Source: JAFGPS01 sp964628465
GTDB taxonomy: Bacteria; Planctomycetota; Phycisphaerae; Sedimentisphaerales; Anaerobacaceae
DNA: 64,000 bases
Direction: 5' to 3'
Assembly (NCBI GenBank): GCA_964628465.1
Contig: CAZVOA010000012.1
Span: forward strand, 1-64,000
In this document: piece by piece, positions 27,355 to 36,176 of the stretch
Layout: each line of letters starts with the position of its first letter
How positions within the stretch are numbered: position 1 is the stretch's first letter
The notes under the pieces: generated by a model
What the model was told of the DNA's origin: nothing
Seen by the model: the letters and a program-made list of their open reading frames with translations, nothing else
Database searches by the model: none
Position numbers and translations under genes: made by a program

Positions 27355-29280
27355 ATGGCACATGAACATTTGCATCTAAAAGATGATGTTGCTCACGAGC
27401 ATACCCACGGCAAGCAGGTTCGGGTAAGCATAGCTTTACTTGCGACTTTGGCCGGTGGAGTATTATTATTAAACTATTATGCCGCTGGATTGATTTACGG
27501 CAAAGGCTCTTTCCATGCCGAGCTGATGGCTATGCTTGGCGCGATTTTGCTTGGCGCTCCTATTATCTTCCATGCGATTAAATGTATGCTTCACAGGCAT
27601 GCTCATATGGACGAGTTGGTAGCTTTGGCGATTCTTGCTGCTTTTGTATCCGGTGAATATGTTACCGCCGGTGTCGTGGCGTTCTTTATGCTCTTAAGCG
27701 AATTAATAGAAACTCGCACCGCTCTCGGCGCGCGTGCTTCTATAGAATCGCTTATAAAACTCACGCCGACCAAAGCGAATCTTATCGAAAAAAATGGAAC
27801 AGAGATTGAAGTTAAAGTCAGTAATCTTAAAGCCGGAGATATTGTCCGGGTTCGTCCGGGTGATAATATTCCCGCTGACGGGGAAATCGTTGACGGTATC
27901 AGTTCAGTAAATGAAGCGACTATTACAGGTGAATCGCTGCCGGTTGATAAAGTACCAGGAATGCAGGTTTTTGCCGGTACAAGTAATTTAACCGGTGTAC
28001 TTAATCTTACTGTAACAAAAGCAGGTATGGATACAACACTTGGCAAGGTGCAGTCTTTGATTATGCAGGCTGAGCAGACGAAGATTCCTATTATGAGGAT
28101 TATCGACCGTTACGCCAAGTGGTACACTCCGACGATTTTAATGATTGCTTTTATAGTATTGTTTTTTACACGTGACATAAACAGATGGATTACGATTCTT
28201 GTTGTTTCATGTCCATGTGCTTTGATTTTGGCGACTCCGACTGCGATGGTAGCGGCGATTTCAGCCTCCGCCCGTCTTGGAATCTTAATAAAAAATGTTG
28301 CCGACCTTGAAATAGCCGGACGAATTACCGCACTGGTTTTTGATAAAACTGGTACTGTAACGACAGGAAGATTATATGTAACGAAGCTCACTCCGGCACA
28401 GGGTGTCGAGCCTTCTGAATTGTTATCTTTTGCCGCGTCCGCCGAACAGATGAGTAAGCATCCCGCAGCGAGAGCATTACAGGAAATCGCGAAAGAAGCA
28501 AAGCTATCTCTGCTTTCTCCTGAACATTTCATGGAAACACCAGGCAAAGGTGTAACCGCGATTGTCAACTCAGCAAAAATTATGGTCGGTCGAGAGACAT
28601 TTCTAAAAGAAAATCAGATTGACATGAATAATGTATCTGATCCGGCATTACATGAAGAACAGGGATTCAGTACGCTTTATGTCGCGAAAGGCTCTAAATG
28701 TATCGGCTGGATCGGTATGCAGGATAAAACCAGGCCTGAAGCGGCCCAAGCGGTGAAGGATTTATTGGATATTGGTGTCAAGAGAGTAACGATGCTCACC
28801 GGCGACCGCAACGAAGTCGCACGTCGAGTAGCCGCTGAACTCGCATGTACTGATTTTAAGGCAAATTGTTTGCCGCAGGATAAACTTGCTATAGTTGAAA
28901 AACTGAAAAAAGACGGTCATACTGTAGTTGTTGTCGGTGATGGAATCAATGATGCCCCGGCTTTAGCCGCCGGTCATTTGGGTATAGCAATGGGTGCTGC
29001 CGGTAGTGACGTTGCGATAAATTCAGCTTCCATAGCATTAATGAACGATGATTTGAAACGATTGCCTTTCCTTGTGAAATTGTCGCAAAAGACGAGCAAA
29101 GTAATCTTTCAGAATCTCGGATTTGGAGTATTATTTATTCTTATTGGTATTTCAGCCGGTGCCGCCGCATGGCTTCCCGCTGTTTACGCCGCTGTTTTGC
29201 ATTTTGTCGGTTCTTTAGTGGTTGTGTTTAATAGCGCAAGACTTGTTCGATTTGGTGAAGAACTCGATCACGAACATTGA
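27355..29280 (+). CDS. Heavy-metal translocating P1B-type ATPase
   Basis: 641 residues. The N-terminus is a short His-rich segment (HEHLHLKDDVAHEHTHG) in place of a CxxC metal-binding domain. P1B hallmarks: CPC in TM6 (SCPCAL, near residue 284), phosphorylation Asp in DKTGT (about 329), the HP dipeptide (SKHPAARAL), TGES in the actuator domain (about 197), and GDGINDAPALA. The last TM has HFVGSLVVVFNSARLVRF, with a His where Zn-type (P1B-2) pumps have an Asp. It exports a divalent cation such as Zn, Cd, Pb or Co from the cytoplasm; Cu(I) is less likely. A palindrome lies upstream. Confidence 0.9.
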   Translation: MAHEHLHLKDDVAHEHTHGKQVRVSIALLATLAGGVLLLNYYAAGLIYGKGSFHAELMAMLGAILLGAPIIFHAIKCMLHRHAHMDELVALAILAAFVSGEYVTAGVVAFFMLLSELIETRTALGARASIESLIKLTPTKANLIEKNGTEIEVKVSNLKAGDIVRVRPGDNIPADGEIVDGISSVNEATITGESLPVDKVPGMQVFAGTSNLTGVLNLTVTKAGMDTTLGKVQSLIMQAEQTKIPIMRIIDRYAKWYTPTILMIAFIVLFFTRDINRWITILVVSCPCALILATPTAMVAAISASARLGILIKNVADLEIAGRITALVFDKTGTVTTGRLYVTKLTPAQGVEPSELLSFAASAEQMSKHPAARALQEIAKEAKLSLLSPEHFMETPGKGVTAIVNSAKIMVGRETFLKENQIDMNNVSDPALHEEQGFSTLYVAKGSKCIGWIGMQDKTRPEAAQAVKDLLDIGVKRVTMLTGDRNEVARRVAAELACTDFKANCLPQDKLAIVEKLKKDGHTVVVVGDGINDAPALAAGHLGIAMGAAGSDVAINSASIALMNDDLKRLPFLVKLSQKTSKVIFQNLGFGVLFILIGISAGAAAWLPAVYAAVLHFVGSLVVVFNSARLVRFGEELDHEH

Positions 29281-29322
29281 TTGTCACTACTGAGCGTGTG
29301 GAGAAACACGAGTTAAAATAAT

Positions 29323-30561
29323 ATGAATTACGCAGTTGAAACTTTTGCATTAACCAAGATTTTTTCGGATTGGTGGGGACGTTCTAAAGTTTATGCCGTC
29401 GATAATCTTAATTTGCAGATTAAGACCAATGAAGTATATGGTCTGCTTGGTCCAAACGGCTCAGGAAAAACCACGACTATAAAAATGCTTCTTGGTTTAC
29501 TTCATCCGACCAAAGGCAAATGTCTTATGCTTGGCGGGCAGGGTTCGGACCCGAAAATCAACGCGAGAATTGGTTTTTTACCTGAAGAATCATATCTATA
29601 TCGTTATCTTAACGCCAGGGAGACACTCGATTTTTACGGAAGATTATTTAAATTACCTTCTAGGATACGCAAAGCTCGTATAGAAGCTCTCCTTGATATG
29701 GTAGGTCTCAAAGCTGTCGCGAACAGGTCTGTTGGTACATATTCCAAAGGTATGGCCAGAAGAATAGGTCTGGCACAGGCGTTGATAAATGATCCTGAGT
29801 TTTTGATATTGGATGAACCAACTACTGGTCTCGATCCAATAGGAACAAGGCAGATTAAAGATTTGATTGTCAAACTTGCTGAAAGAGGAAAAACAATTCT
29901 GCTTTGTTCGCATTTGCTTGCGGATGTCGAAGATGTATGTGACAGAATCGCGATTCTGTACGGCGGAAAAATTCAGACACAGGGACAGGTCAGGGACCTT
30001 CTGCAGCAGACCAATAAAAGGCAAATAATAACTGATGTAATCAGTGATTCTACGGTAGAGAAAATAAAAAATCTGGTTCACGCCGAAAATGCCGAATGCG
30101 AAGTTACTTCACCTATGGACAGGCTCGAAACGTTTTTTATCCGAACAGTAGAAGCCGCTCAAAGACAGGCATTATCAACCAGTGGTGCTGTCAGCACGAC
30201 TAAGATAAGTGATTTCCTCGGAAAAGAAACTAAGGTGGATAGTATTCTTGATAAACTTGTTTCTTCAAAACTTGAACCGGAAATACCGGAACAGGTTATC
30301 ACAACTGAGCAAGTGGAATTGAATACATCAGAAACCAGTGAACCTGACAAACAGTTGCTTTCTGAACTGACAGGCTCAAACAAAGTTGAAAAGACTTTAA
30401 ACGAAGAACTCACTGAAAAAATCGAATTAAAAGAATCTCAACAAGTTGAACAAGTTAATACTGATATACTAAATAGTCTTGTAAATCCGGAATCTGAAAA
30501 GAAAAAAGATAATCCGCGGCCAGACGGGCAGTCTCAAACGGGAGGCAATGGCGATGAATAG
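29323..30561 (+). CDS. ABC transporter ATP-binding protein with long C-terminal tail
   Basis: 412 residues, longer than the ~240-310 of typical ABC-2 ATPases. Motifs: Walker A GPNGSGKT, signature YSKGMARR, Walker B FLILDEPTTGLDP and switch SHLLAD. Residues about 240-280 are an extra beta domain seen in this subfamily; from about 310 the tail is a Glu/Ser/Lys-rich linker (SELTGSNKVEKTLNEEL), probably disordered. It overlaps the permease frame and is probably its partner. The P-type ATPase lies 43 bases upstream, so these may share a transcript. Confidence 0.9.
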   Translation: MNYAVETFALTKIFSDWWGRSKVYAVDNLNLQIKTNEVYGLLGPNGSGKTTTIKMLLGLLHPTKGKCLMLGGQGSDPKINARIGFLPEESYLYRYLNARETLDFYGRLFKLPSRIRKARIEALLDMVGLKAVANRSVGTYSKGMARRIGLAQALINDPEFLILDEPTTGLDPIGTRQIKDLIVKLAERGKTILLCSHLLADVEDVCDRIAILYGGKIQTQGQVRDLLQQTNKRQIITDVISDSTVEKIKNLVHAENAECEVTSPMDRLETFFIRTVEAAQRQALSTSGAVSTTKISDFLGKETKVDSILDKLVSSKLEPEIPEQVITTEQVELNTSETSEPDKQLLSELTGSNKVEKTLNEELTEKIELKESQQVEQVNTDILNSLVNPESEKKKDNPRPDGQSQTGGNGDE

Positions 30562-31909
30562 CATTTGGGCGGTCGCCAACAATACCATAAAGCAGGCTTT
30601 AAGGATGAAAATAGCAGTGGTTTTTATAATAATGCTGCTTGTCCTGCTGCCGGTGCTTGGTATTTCAACTACAGGGGATGAGACAATAAAAGGACGCCTG
30701 CAGACTTTTATTAGTTACGGTTTATCTCTTACCAGTTTTTTATTGTGCATTCTTACAATTACTATTTCGATTTATACCGTTACCAACGATATTAAGGAAA
30801 AACAGATTTTCACCATCGTAACCAAGCCGATTCGGCGATTGGAATTTCTTACAGGTAAACTTCTCGGTGTTATTCTGCTGAATGTGATTCTTCTGAGTGT
30901 GTTTTCGGTTGTTATATATTCTATTACGATTTATATGCCAAAGTTTTACAAAGCTACAAGCAGTGAAATTGAGCAGATGAATAACGAGTTTTTCACGGCC
31001 AGAGCTTCAATACCGGTTCCGATGGCGGATTTTACAGAACAGGCGAACGCAAGATATATAAAAATGAAAGAATCAGGTGACATACCTGAAGATATGTCAC
31101 GTGCTGAAGCCATCAAGGAAATAAATAACATTTACCAGATTCTAAGCCGCAGCGCGGATGTCGGCAGCACTTTGGAGTGGGAATTTGAGAATGTGAAGCC
31201 TCTTGCCGACAGTATATTCATAAGATTCAAATTTGAAGTTTTGCAGGATACGCCGGATTCCAGGATTTACAGCAGGTGGATTGTCGGCGAGCCGCATTCG
31301 GTTAAAACAGGTGAACCCGGTAAAACACCGGTTTATATAAATGACTTCAGGCATCTGGCGGAAAATTTCTATGAACTTGAAATTCCATCCGAGGTGATTC
31401 CAGAAAGCGGAAAATTAGCTGTTGTTTTTTATAACTATCCTTCGAATAATACTGTAGTGATTTTCCCAAAGGATGGGATGGAAGTTTTGTTCAAAGCTGA
31501 AAGTTTCACTTCCAATTTCATAAAATCTATTTTGATGATTTTATCTCGTATTATTTTTCTTGGCTGCCTTGGAATATTAGCATCGACTTTCCTGTCATTT
31601 CCTGTGGCGATTTTGCTTTGTCTTGTATTATTTGTTACGGCAAGCTTTAGTGCCTTTTTCCTTGATTCTTTCAATTTCGTAAGTCAGAACGTCGGTTTAT
31701 TTTATTCATTGACTCTCAAATGGATGATTAGGATTTTACCGGAATTTGATAAATATAATCCATCAAAATTCCTGATTTCCGCTCGTTTAGTGAGCTGGAC
31801 CTTTCTTGGTCAATGTATATTTTTTATGGTTTGTATTAAATCTTTGTTATTATTGGCTCTTGCGTTTCTTATTTTTACTTACAGGGAAATCGCTAAAATT
31901 ATTGTATAG
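30554..31909 (+). CDS. ABC-2 type permease with large periplasmic loop
   Basis: About 451 residues. Start at 30554: GGAGG at 30541-30545 lies eight bases before this ATG but only two bases before the ATG at 30548, so the earlier start is unlikely; the gene overlaps the 3' end of the ATPase. Six or so hydrophobic helices form two clusters (15-135 and 325-450) separated by a ~190-residue hydrophilic loop, probably extracytoplasmic. The coupling motif EKQIFTIVTKPIRRLEFLTGK sits in the first cytoplasmic loop. It presumably forms an exporter with the upstream ATPase; substrate unknown. Confidence 0.88.
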   Translation: MNSIWAVANNTIKQALRMKIAVVFIIMLLVLLPVLGISTTGDETIKGRLQTFISYGLSLTSFLLCILTITISIYTVTNDIKEKQIFTIVTKPIRRLEFLTGKLLGVILLNVILLSVFSVVIYSITIYMPKFYKATSSEIEQMNNEFFTARASIPVPMADFTEQANARYIKMKESGDIPEDMSRAEAIKEINNIYQILSRSADVGSTLEWEFENVKPLADSIFIRFKFEVLQDTPDSRIYSRWIVGEPHSVKTGEPGKTPVYINDFRHLAENFYELEIPSEVIPESGKLAVVFYNYPSNNTVVIFPKDGMEVLFKAESFTSNFIKSILMILSRIIFLGCLGILASTFLSFPVAILLCLVLFVTASFSAFFLDSFNFVSQNVGLFYSLTLKWMIRILPEFDKYNPSKFLISARLVSWTFLGQCIFFMVCIKSLLLLALAFLIFTYREIAKIIV

Positions 31910-31910
31910 A

Positions 31911-32010
31911 AAGTGACTAAAATGAACTAAAGTTATAAGTTAAAAGTGAACTAAAGTTAATCCCCAAGGGACCATAAAACTTTAGACACTTTACACTTTA
32001 GTCACTTATA
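31911..32010. repeat. TAAAGT-type repeat cluster
   Basis: Between the permease and the next gene the sequence alternates AAGTGACTAAA, GAACTAAAGT and TAAAAGT motifs, then their complements (ACTTTAGACACTTTACACTTTAGTCACTT), so the two halves form an imperfect inverted arrangement around CCCCAAGGGACC. Same family as the clusters at 16832-16916 and 38730-38850. Confidence 0.6.
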
Positions 32011-32012
32011 AC

Positions 32013-33821
32013 TTGTTATTTCTTATGCGTACACGTGATTTAATAATTGTGTTTGTTTGCATTCTGATAGCGGCTGGTCTGTTCGTAACAGCGGGTTCGC
32101 GACTTGATTCGATTAACAGGCAGCGTCAGGAAATGAAACTGGTTATCGACAAACCGGAAAATCTGCCTCCATCTCTGGCATTTGCCACGATAGCCACTGG
32201 CGCGTTCCGCGGATTGCTCGTGGATTTTCTCTGGATTCGCGCCGAAAGGCTAAAGCAGGAAGGACAATTTTTCGACGCGAAACAACTCGCTGAATGGATT
32301 ACTATTTTGCAGCCCCGTTTTGCGAAAGTCTGGCAATTCCATGCCTGGAATATGGCCTACAATATTTCAGTGGCAATACCGGAGACTCAACCTGAGCAGA
32401 GATGGAAATGGGTTCAAAACGGTTATGAACTCATTCGCGATGAAGCTATTACAAAATACAAACTCAGAGATATAGGGCTTTATCAGGAACTTTCCCGGAT
32501 TTTCCAGCACAAGGTTGGCGGCGTCGCCGACGAGGCTCATAAATATTATAAGTGGGAACTCGCGATGGAGATGGACCCGCTTTTGACTTCGGTAAATATG
32601 GAGTCCGCTGACAACGATAATAAATTTTTCGACCGACTTGCGGAGGCTCCCGGCACATGGAATGAGCTTCTCACTGATGCTAATATGGTTGAATTTGTAA
32701 ATGCCTTAAAATCCGCCGATACTCGTTTCAATGAGCAGGATGATTTTGCAGCTAATTATATCGCTTTGAGAGAAGATGCACCCAGTTTCAATGAACAAGC
32801 CGCTCTTGTAATAGATAAATACAGGGGAAGTGCATATTTAGAGAAATTCGATACTTTCGCCAAATCGCATCAGTTGCGAAGCGTATGGAAGCTTGATCCT
32901 GTTTTAATGCGTCAAGTGAATCAAAAATTCGGTCCTGTGGATTGGAATGACCCAAACACACATTTACCGATGGATTGGCGTCATGCTGATACTCATGCTA
33001 TTTACTGGGCAAACAAAGGTTTGGAAATAGCGATGGAAGACGGTTCACGTGACATAACCGGCGATGAAAATAATACTGATAGAATCGTTGTGCATAGTCT
33101 GCAGAACCTGTTTCGTATGGGAAAAATGATTCCCATTACAATGGAAAGGCAGGTTCCTACAGATGATCCTGATAAACCATATGTGACAAAGCAGAGCGCA
33201 GAGATGTTTTTAAGGCCGGATTTACGGTATTTTAAGCCTTATAACGATGCCATTTTGAGTGTAATAAAAAAATATGACAGTGATGAGGATCGCGGTACGT
33301 GGGAAACTATGCGTAACGGCCATCGAAATATGCTGAAAAACGCGGTGCTTTTATTTTTCCAGTCGGGACACAAAGAACAGGCGAACAAAATTTATCAGAC
33401 CATGAAAGAAATGTATCCTTCACCTGAATTTGACGTTTCTGTTACGGAATATTGTCAGGCTCGAATGTTAGAAGAACTTACAAATTTCGGCTATGATGAT
33501 GCACTTGACCAGATAACGGCTATTTTAAGAGAAGGTTATTATAACATTGCTGTCGGCGAAGAAGAAAACGCTGCGGGGAATGAAAGTCTCGCTAAGCTTC
33601 TCTATGATCATTATATGGATTTATATGGGGATACGCCTCGAGTTATTCTGCCTGAGTTCGATACTCTTAAATTTACTTCCATGGTAGATTTTGTTGTTGA
33701 TCAGCAGATTCCGATATCTATAAGAAGGGACCTGTTTCTTGGAAGATTATACAGAGACCATCGGGAGCTTTATGACAGATTGATGGAAGAGTTGAGAAAA
33801 AAAGAGCAAAATACGAAATAA
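32013..33821 (+). CDS. Membrane-anchored helical protein of unknown function
   Basis: 602 residues. One N-terminal TM (about 10-29) anchors a long helical part with TPR-like features: conserved-looking WITILQPRFAKVWQFHAWNMAYN near residue 105 and several KYYKWELAMEMDP-like repeats. A FRGLLVDFLWIRAERLKQ block precedes it. Such proteins accompany ABC-2 exporters in planctomycetes and related phyla, but I cannot assign a function. It follows the exporter pair after a repeat cluster. The anchor puts the bulk of the protein outside the cytoplasm if it follows the usual orientation rule. Confidence 0.7.
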   Translation: MLFLMRTRDLIIVFVCILIAAGLFVTAGSRLDSINRQRQEMKLVIDKPENLPPSLAFATIATGAFRGLLVDFLWIRAERLKQEGQFFDAKQLAEWITILQPRFAKVWQFHAWNMAYNISVAIPETQPEQRWKWVQNGYELIRDEAITKYKLRDIGLYQELSRIFQHKVGGVADEAHKYYKWELAMEMDPLLTSVNMESADNDNKFFDRLAEAPGTWNELLTDANMVEFVNALKSADTRFNEQDDFAANYIALREDAPSFNEQAALVIDKYRGSAYLEKFDTFAKSHQLRSVWKLDPVLMRQVNQKFGPVDWNDPNTHLPMDWRHADTHAIYWANKGLEIAMEDGSRDITGDENNTDRIVVHSLQNLFRMGKMIPITMERQVPTDDPDKPYVTKQSAEMFLRPDLRYFKPYNDAILSVIKKYDSDEDRGTWETMRNGHRNMLKNAVLLFFQSGHKEQANKIYQTMKEMYPSPEFDVSVTEYCQARMLEELTNFGYDDALDQITAILREGYYNIAVGEEENAAGNESLAKLLYDHYMDLYGDTPRVILPEFDTLKFTSMVDFVVDQQIPISIRRDLFLGRLYRDHRELYDRLMEELRKKEQNTK

Positions 33822-33830
33822 TTTTTATTT

Positions 33831-33890
33831 GGTGCGTTGTTACGCACCCTACAATCTCTGTGTTCTCTGTGCCCTCTATGGCTAAAAAAT
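33831..33890. repeat. Intergenic repeat (GGTGCGT/ACGCACC and CTCTGTG runs)
   Basis: A 7-bp inverted repeat GGTGCGT-TGTT-ACGCACC (33831-33848) is followed by the iterated CTCTGTGTTCTCTGTGCCCTCTATGGC stretch. Both are commonplace intergenic repeats across many bacteria. A similar palindrome occurs at 21753. No gene is supported here. Confidence 0.5.
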
Positions 33891-33957
33891 AAAAAGAATT
33901 TTTTTCTTTTCAAAGTATGCCTTTTCTCATTTCTACAAAACTCTTATAATACTGCTT

Positions 33958-36141
33958 ATGAACAATGCAACTATGAGACAACTTACAGACTCCCAGAGTC
34001 AGGCGGTCCATCACAAGGATGGCCCGCTGCTTGTATTAGCCGGTCCCGGAAGCGGGAAAACCCGTGTTATAACACATCGGATAGCATTTCTGATAGAATC
34101 AGGCGTGCGTCCATATAATATCTGCGCGATAACATTTACGAATAAAGCCGCGGAGGAAATGAGACAAAGAGCATTTTCGTTCGGTTCCAGTTCAGGTGCG
34201 CAGATTAGCACTTTTCACTCTTTATGTGTGAGAATTCTCAGGCAGTATTCAGTTCAGGCTGGCATAAAACCCGGCTTTACTGTTTATGATGATTCAGACC
34301 AGACTAAGTGTGTAAAGGAAGCGATAAAAAAGTGTGATCTTGATACGAGCAGTTTTGCTCCATCGAAAATGCTTGACGCGATTTCCACATTGAAAAACAA
34401 ACTGGTTGACCCGGAATCTTTCAAGACTGAAGCATACGATTTCTTCTCAAGTAAACTGTCAAAAGTATATTCGAACTATCAGCAGCTTTTAAGTGAGCGT
34501 AACGGCCTGGATTTCGATGACCTGCTTATGAAGGTGGCTTTACTGCTTCGTGATTGTACTGAAGTGCGTAATGAATTAAACAATCGCTATAAGTATTTGC
34601 TGATTGATGAATACCAGGATACGAATCATGCTCAGTACACAATTGCGAAATATCTCGCCAGCAGTCATAATAATATTTTGGCGGCGGGGGACCCTGACCA
34701 GTCAATCTATCGCTGGAGAGGCGCGGATATAAAAAATATTTTAGCTTTTGAAACAGATTATCCGAATGCGATGGTTGTAAAGCTTGAGGAAAATTTCCGC
34801 AGCGGCGCGTCTATTCTCAGAAAAGCTGACAATTTAATCGCTTATAATAAAAACAGGAAAGTAAAAGTTCTCGTTCCAACAAAGAGCGAGCCGGGTTTTG
34901 TCGATGTGTGCGGTTATTCAGATGAAGCACAGGAAGCACAGATGATCGCCGAGCGGATAAAGAATCTGGCGTTGAAGGGCGTTTCTTTAAAGAATATCGC
35001 GATTTTTTATCGTGTTAATTCGATGAGTCGAGTTATCGAGGAAGCTTTTTTCCGTAATAATATTCATTATCAAATCGTTCGCGGCGTGGAATTCTATAGA
35101 AGAAAAGAAATTCGTGATTTATTGGCGTATCTGAAAGTTCTGGTCAATCCTGACGACGAAGTTTCACTTTTGAGGATTATCAACACACCTTCCCGCGGCA
35201 TAGGAACGGTAACGATTGATAAAGCCAAAAACTATGCGGTCGAAAATGGTATTTCATTGTTCGACGCTTTGGGAAAAGCCGGACAAATTAGCTCGCTTTC
35301 AAAAGGTGTACAGGTTAAACTGGCCGTTCTGCATTTTATGCTCTTGCAATTTCAGAAAGATGCTTCAGGAAAAGCCGCTCCGATTACGGAGCGAGTTTTC
35401 AAGGAATCCGGTCTGGAAAAAATGCTGCAATCCGAGGGAGCCGAAGGCCAGAATGCGCTTGAAAATGTCAGCGAATTGATAAGCGCCGCTTCTAAATTCG
35501 ACCAGCAGCCTGTCACAACAATGAACGGCGAGCAGGGCGGGTCAGAAGAATCGACTTTACTTGATTTCTTGCAGCAAATTTCGCTTTTCAGTGATGCGGA
35601 TGCTTATGATACGTCAACCGATTGCGTTGCGCTTATGACTCTTCACGCAGCCAAAGGTCTTGAATTTGATAATGTCTTTATTATAGGTCTTGAAGAAGGG
35701 ATTCTGCCGCACGAAAGAGCGACTCTCGGCGGTGATGACGATGAGCTTGAAGAAGAGCGCAGGCTCTTTTTCGTTGGTATTACAAGAGCAAAATCCGCTT
35801 TGTACATAAGTTTTGCCAAATATCGTACGGTACGCGGACAAACGCTCAGGTCGATTCCGTCCCAGTTTTTGTATGAGCTTGACAGCGATTTTGAAAAGAA
35901 GCAGAAACCTGAATCTTATTCAGATTCGCAGTTGGAAGAATATTCCGATTTTGAAGATGAACAGGAAGAGTCTGAGGAGTTTGCGCCCGGTCAATTAGTC
36001 AGGCATGACTCTTTCGGGCTTGGAAGAGTGAAAAAATTTGTCGATATGGGTGCAAATAGTATTATTCAGGTACAATTTAATACTGGGCAGACTAAATCAT
36101 TGATGTTAAAATATGCCAATCTTACAAAAGTCGATAATTAA
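33958..36141 (+). CDS. UvrD/PcrA-type superfamily I DNA helicase
   Basis: 727 residues with all SF1A helicase motifs: Walker A GPGSGKTRVITHRI (about 29), motif Ia, DEYQDTN (II), AGDPDQSIYRWRGAD (III), ENFRSG (IV), HAAKGLEFDNVFIIGLEEG (V) and ERRLFFVGITRAK (VI). The C-terminal domain has the PcrA-type beta-barrel start (GQLVRHDSFGLGRVKKF) after an acidic linker, so PcrA is a closer match than Rep. It unwinds DNA 3'-5' in repair and replication restart. The start at the ATG near 33958 begins close to the family motif and there is no clear Shine-Dalgarno. The linker is rich in Glu/Asp/Ser, a common site of disorder. Confidence 0.93.
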   Translation: MNNATMRQLTDSQSQAVHHKDGPLLVLAGPGSGKTRVITHRIAFLIESGVRPYNICAITFTNKAAEEMRQRAFSFGSSSGAQISTFHSLCVRILRQYSVQAGIKPGFTVYDDSDQTKCVKEAIKKCDLDTSSFAPSKMLDAISTLKNKLVDPESFKTEAYDFFSSKLSKVYSNYQQLLSERNGLDFDDLLMKVALLLRDCTEVRNELNNRYKYLLIDEYQDTNHAQYTIAKYLASSHNNILAAGDPDQSIYRWRGADIKNILAFETDYPNAMVVKLEENFRSGASILRKADNLIAYNKNRKVKVLVPTKSEPGFVDVCGYSDEAQEAQMIAERIKNLALKGVSLKNIAIFYRVNSMSRVIEEAFFRNNIHYQIVRGVEFYRRKEIRDLLAYLKVLVNPDDEVSLLRIINTPSRGIGTVTIDKAKNYAVENGISLFDALGKAGQISSLSKGVQVKLAVLHFMLLQFQKDASGKAAPITERVFKESGLEKMLQSEGAEGQNALENVSELISAASKFDQQPVTTMNGEQGGSEESTLLDFLQQISLFSDADAYDTSTDCVALMTLHAAKGLEFDNVFIIGLEEGILPHERATLGGDDDELEEERRLFFVGITRAKSALYISFAKYRTVRGQTLRSIPSQFLYELDSDFEKKQKPESYSDSQLEEYSDFEDEQEESEEFAPGQLVRHDSFGLGRVKKFVDMGANSIIQVQFNTGQTKSLMLKYANLTKVDN

Positions 36142-36176
36142 AATTTATTGGAGAAATCCATAAAGGAGTATGGGAA

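Noticed and set aside
27603..28568. Long minus-strand frames inside the P-type ATPase gene
   Set aside because: Antisense to a clearly conserved enzyme; composition is a by-product of its codon use and there is no plausible start signal.
33837..34118. 93-codon frame over the repeat and the helicase start
   Set aside because: It covers a common intergenic repeat and then the helicase gene in another frame; no ribosome-binding site and no family features.
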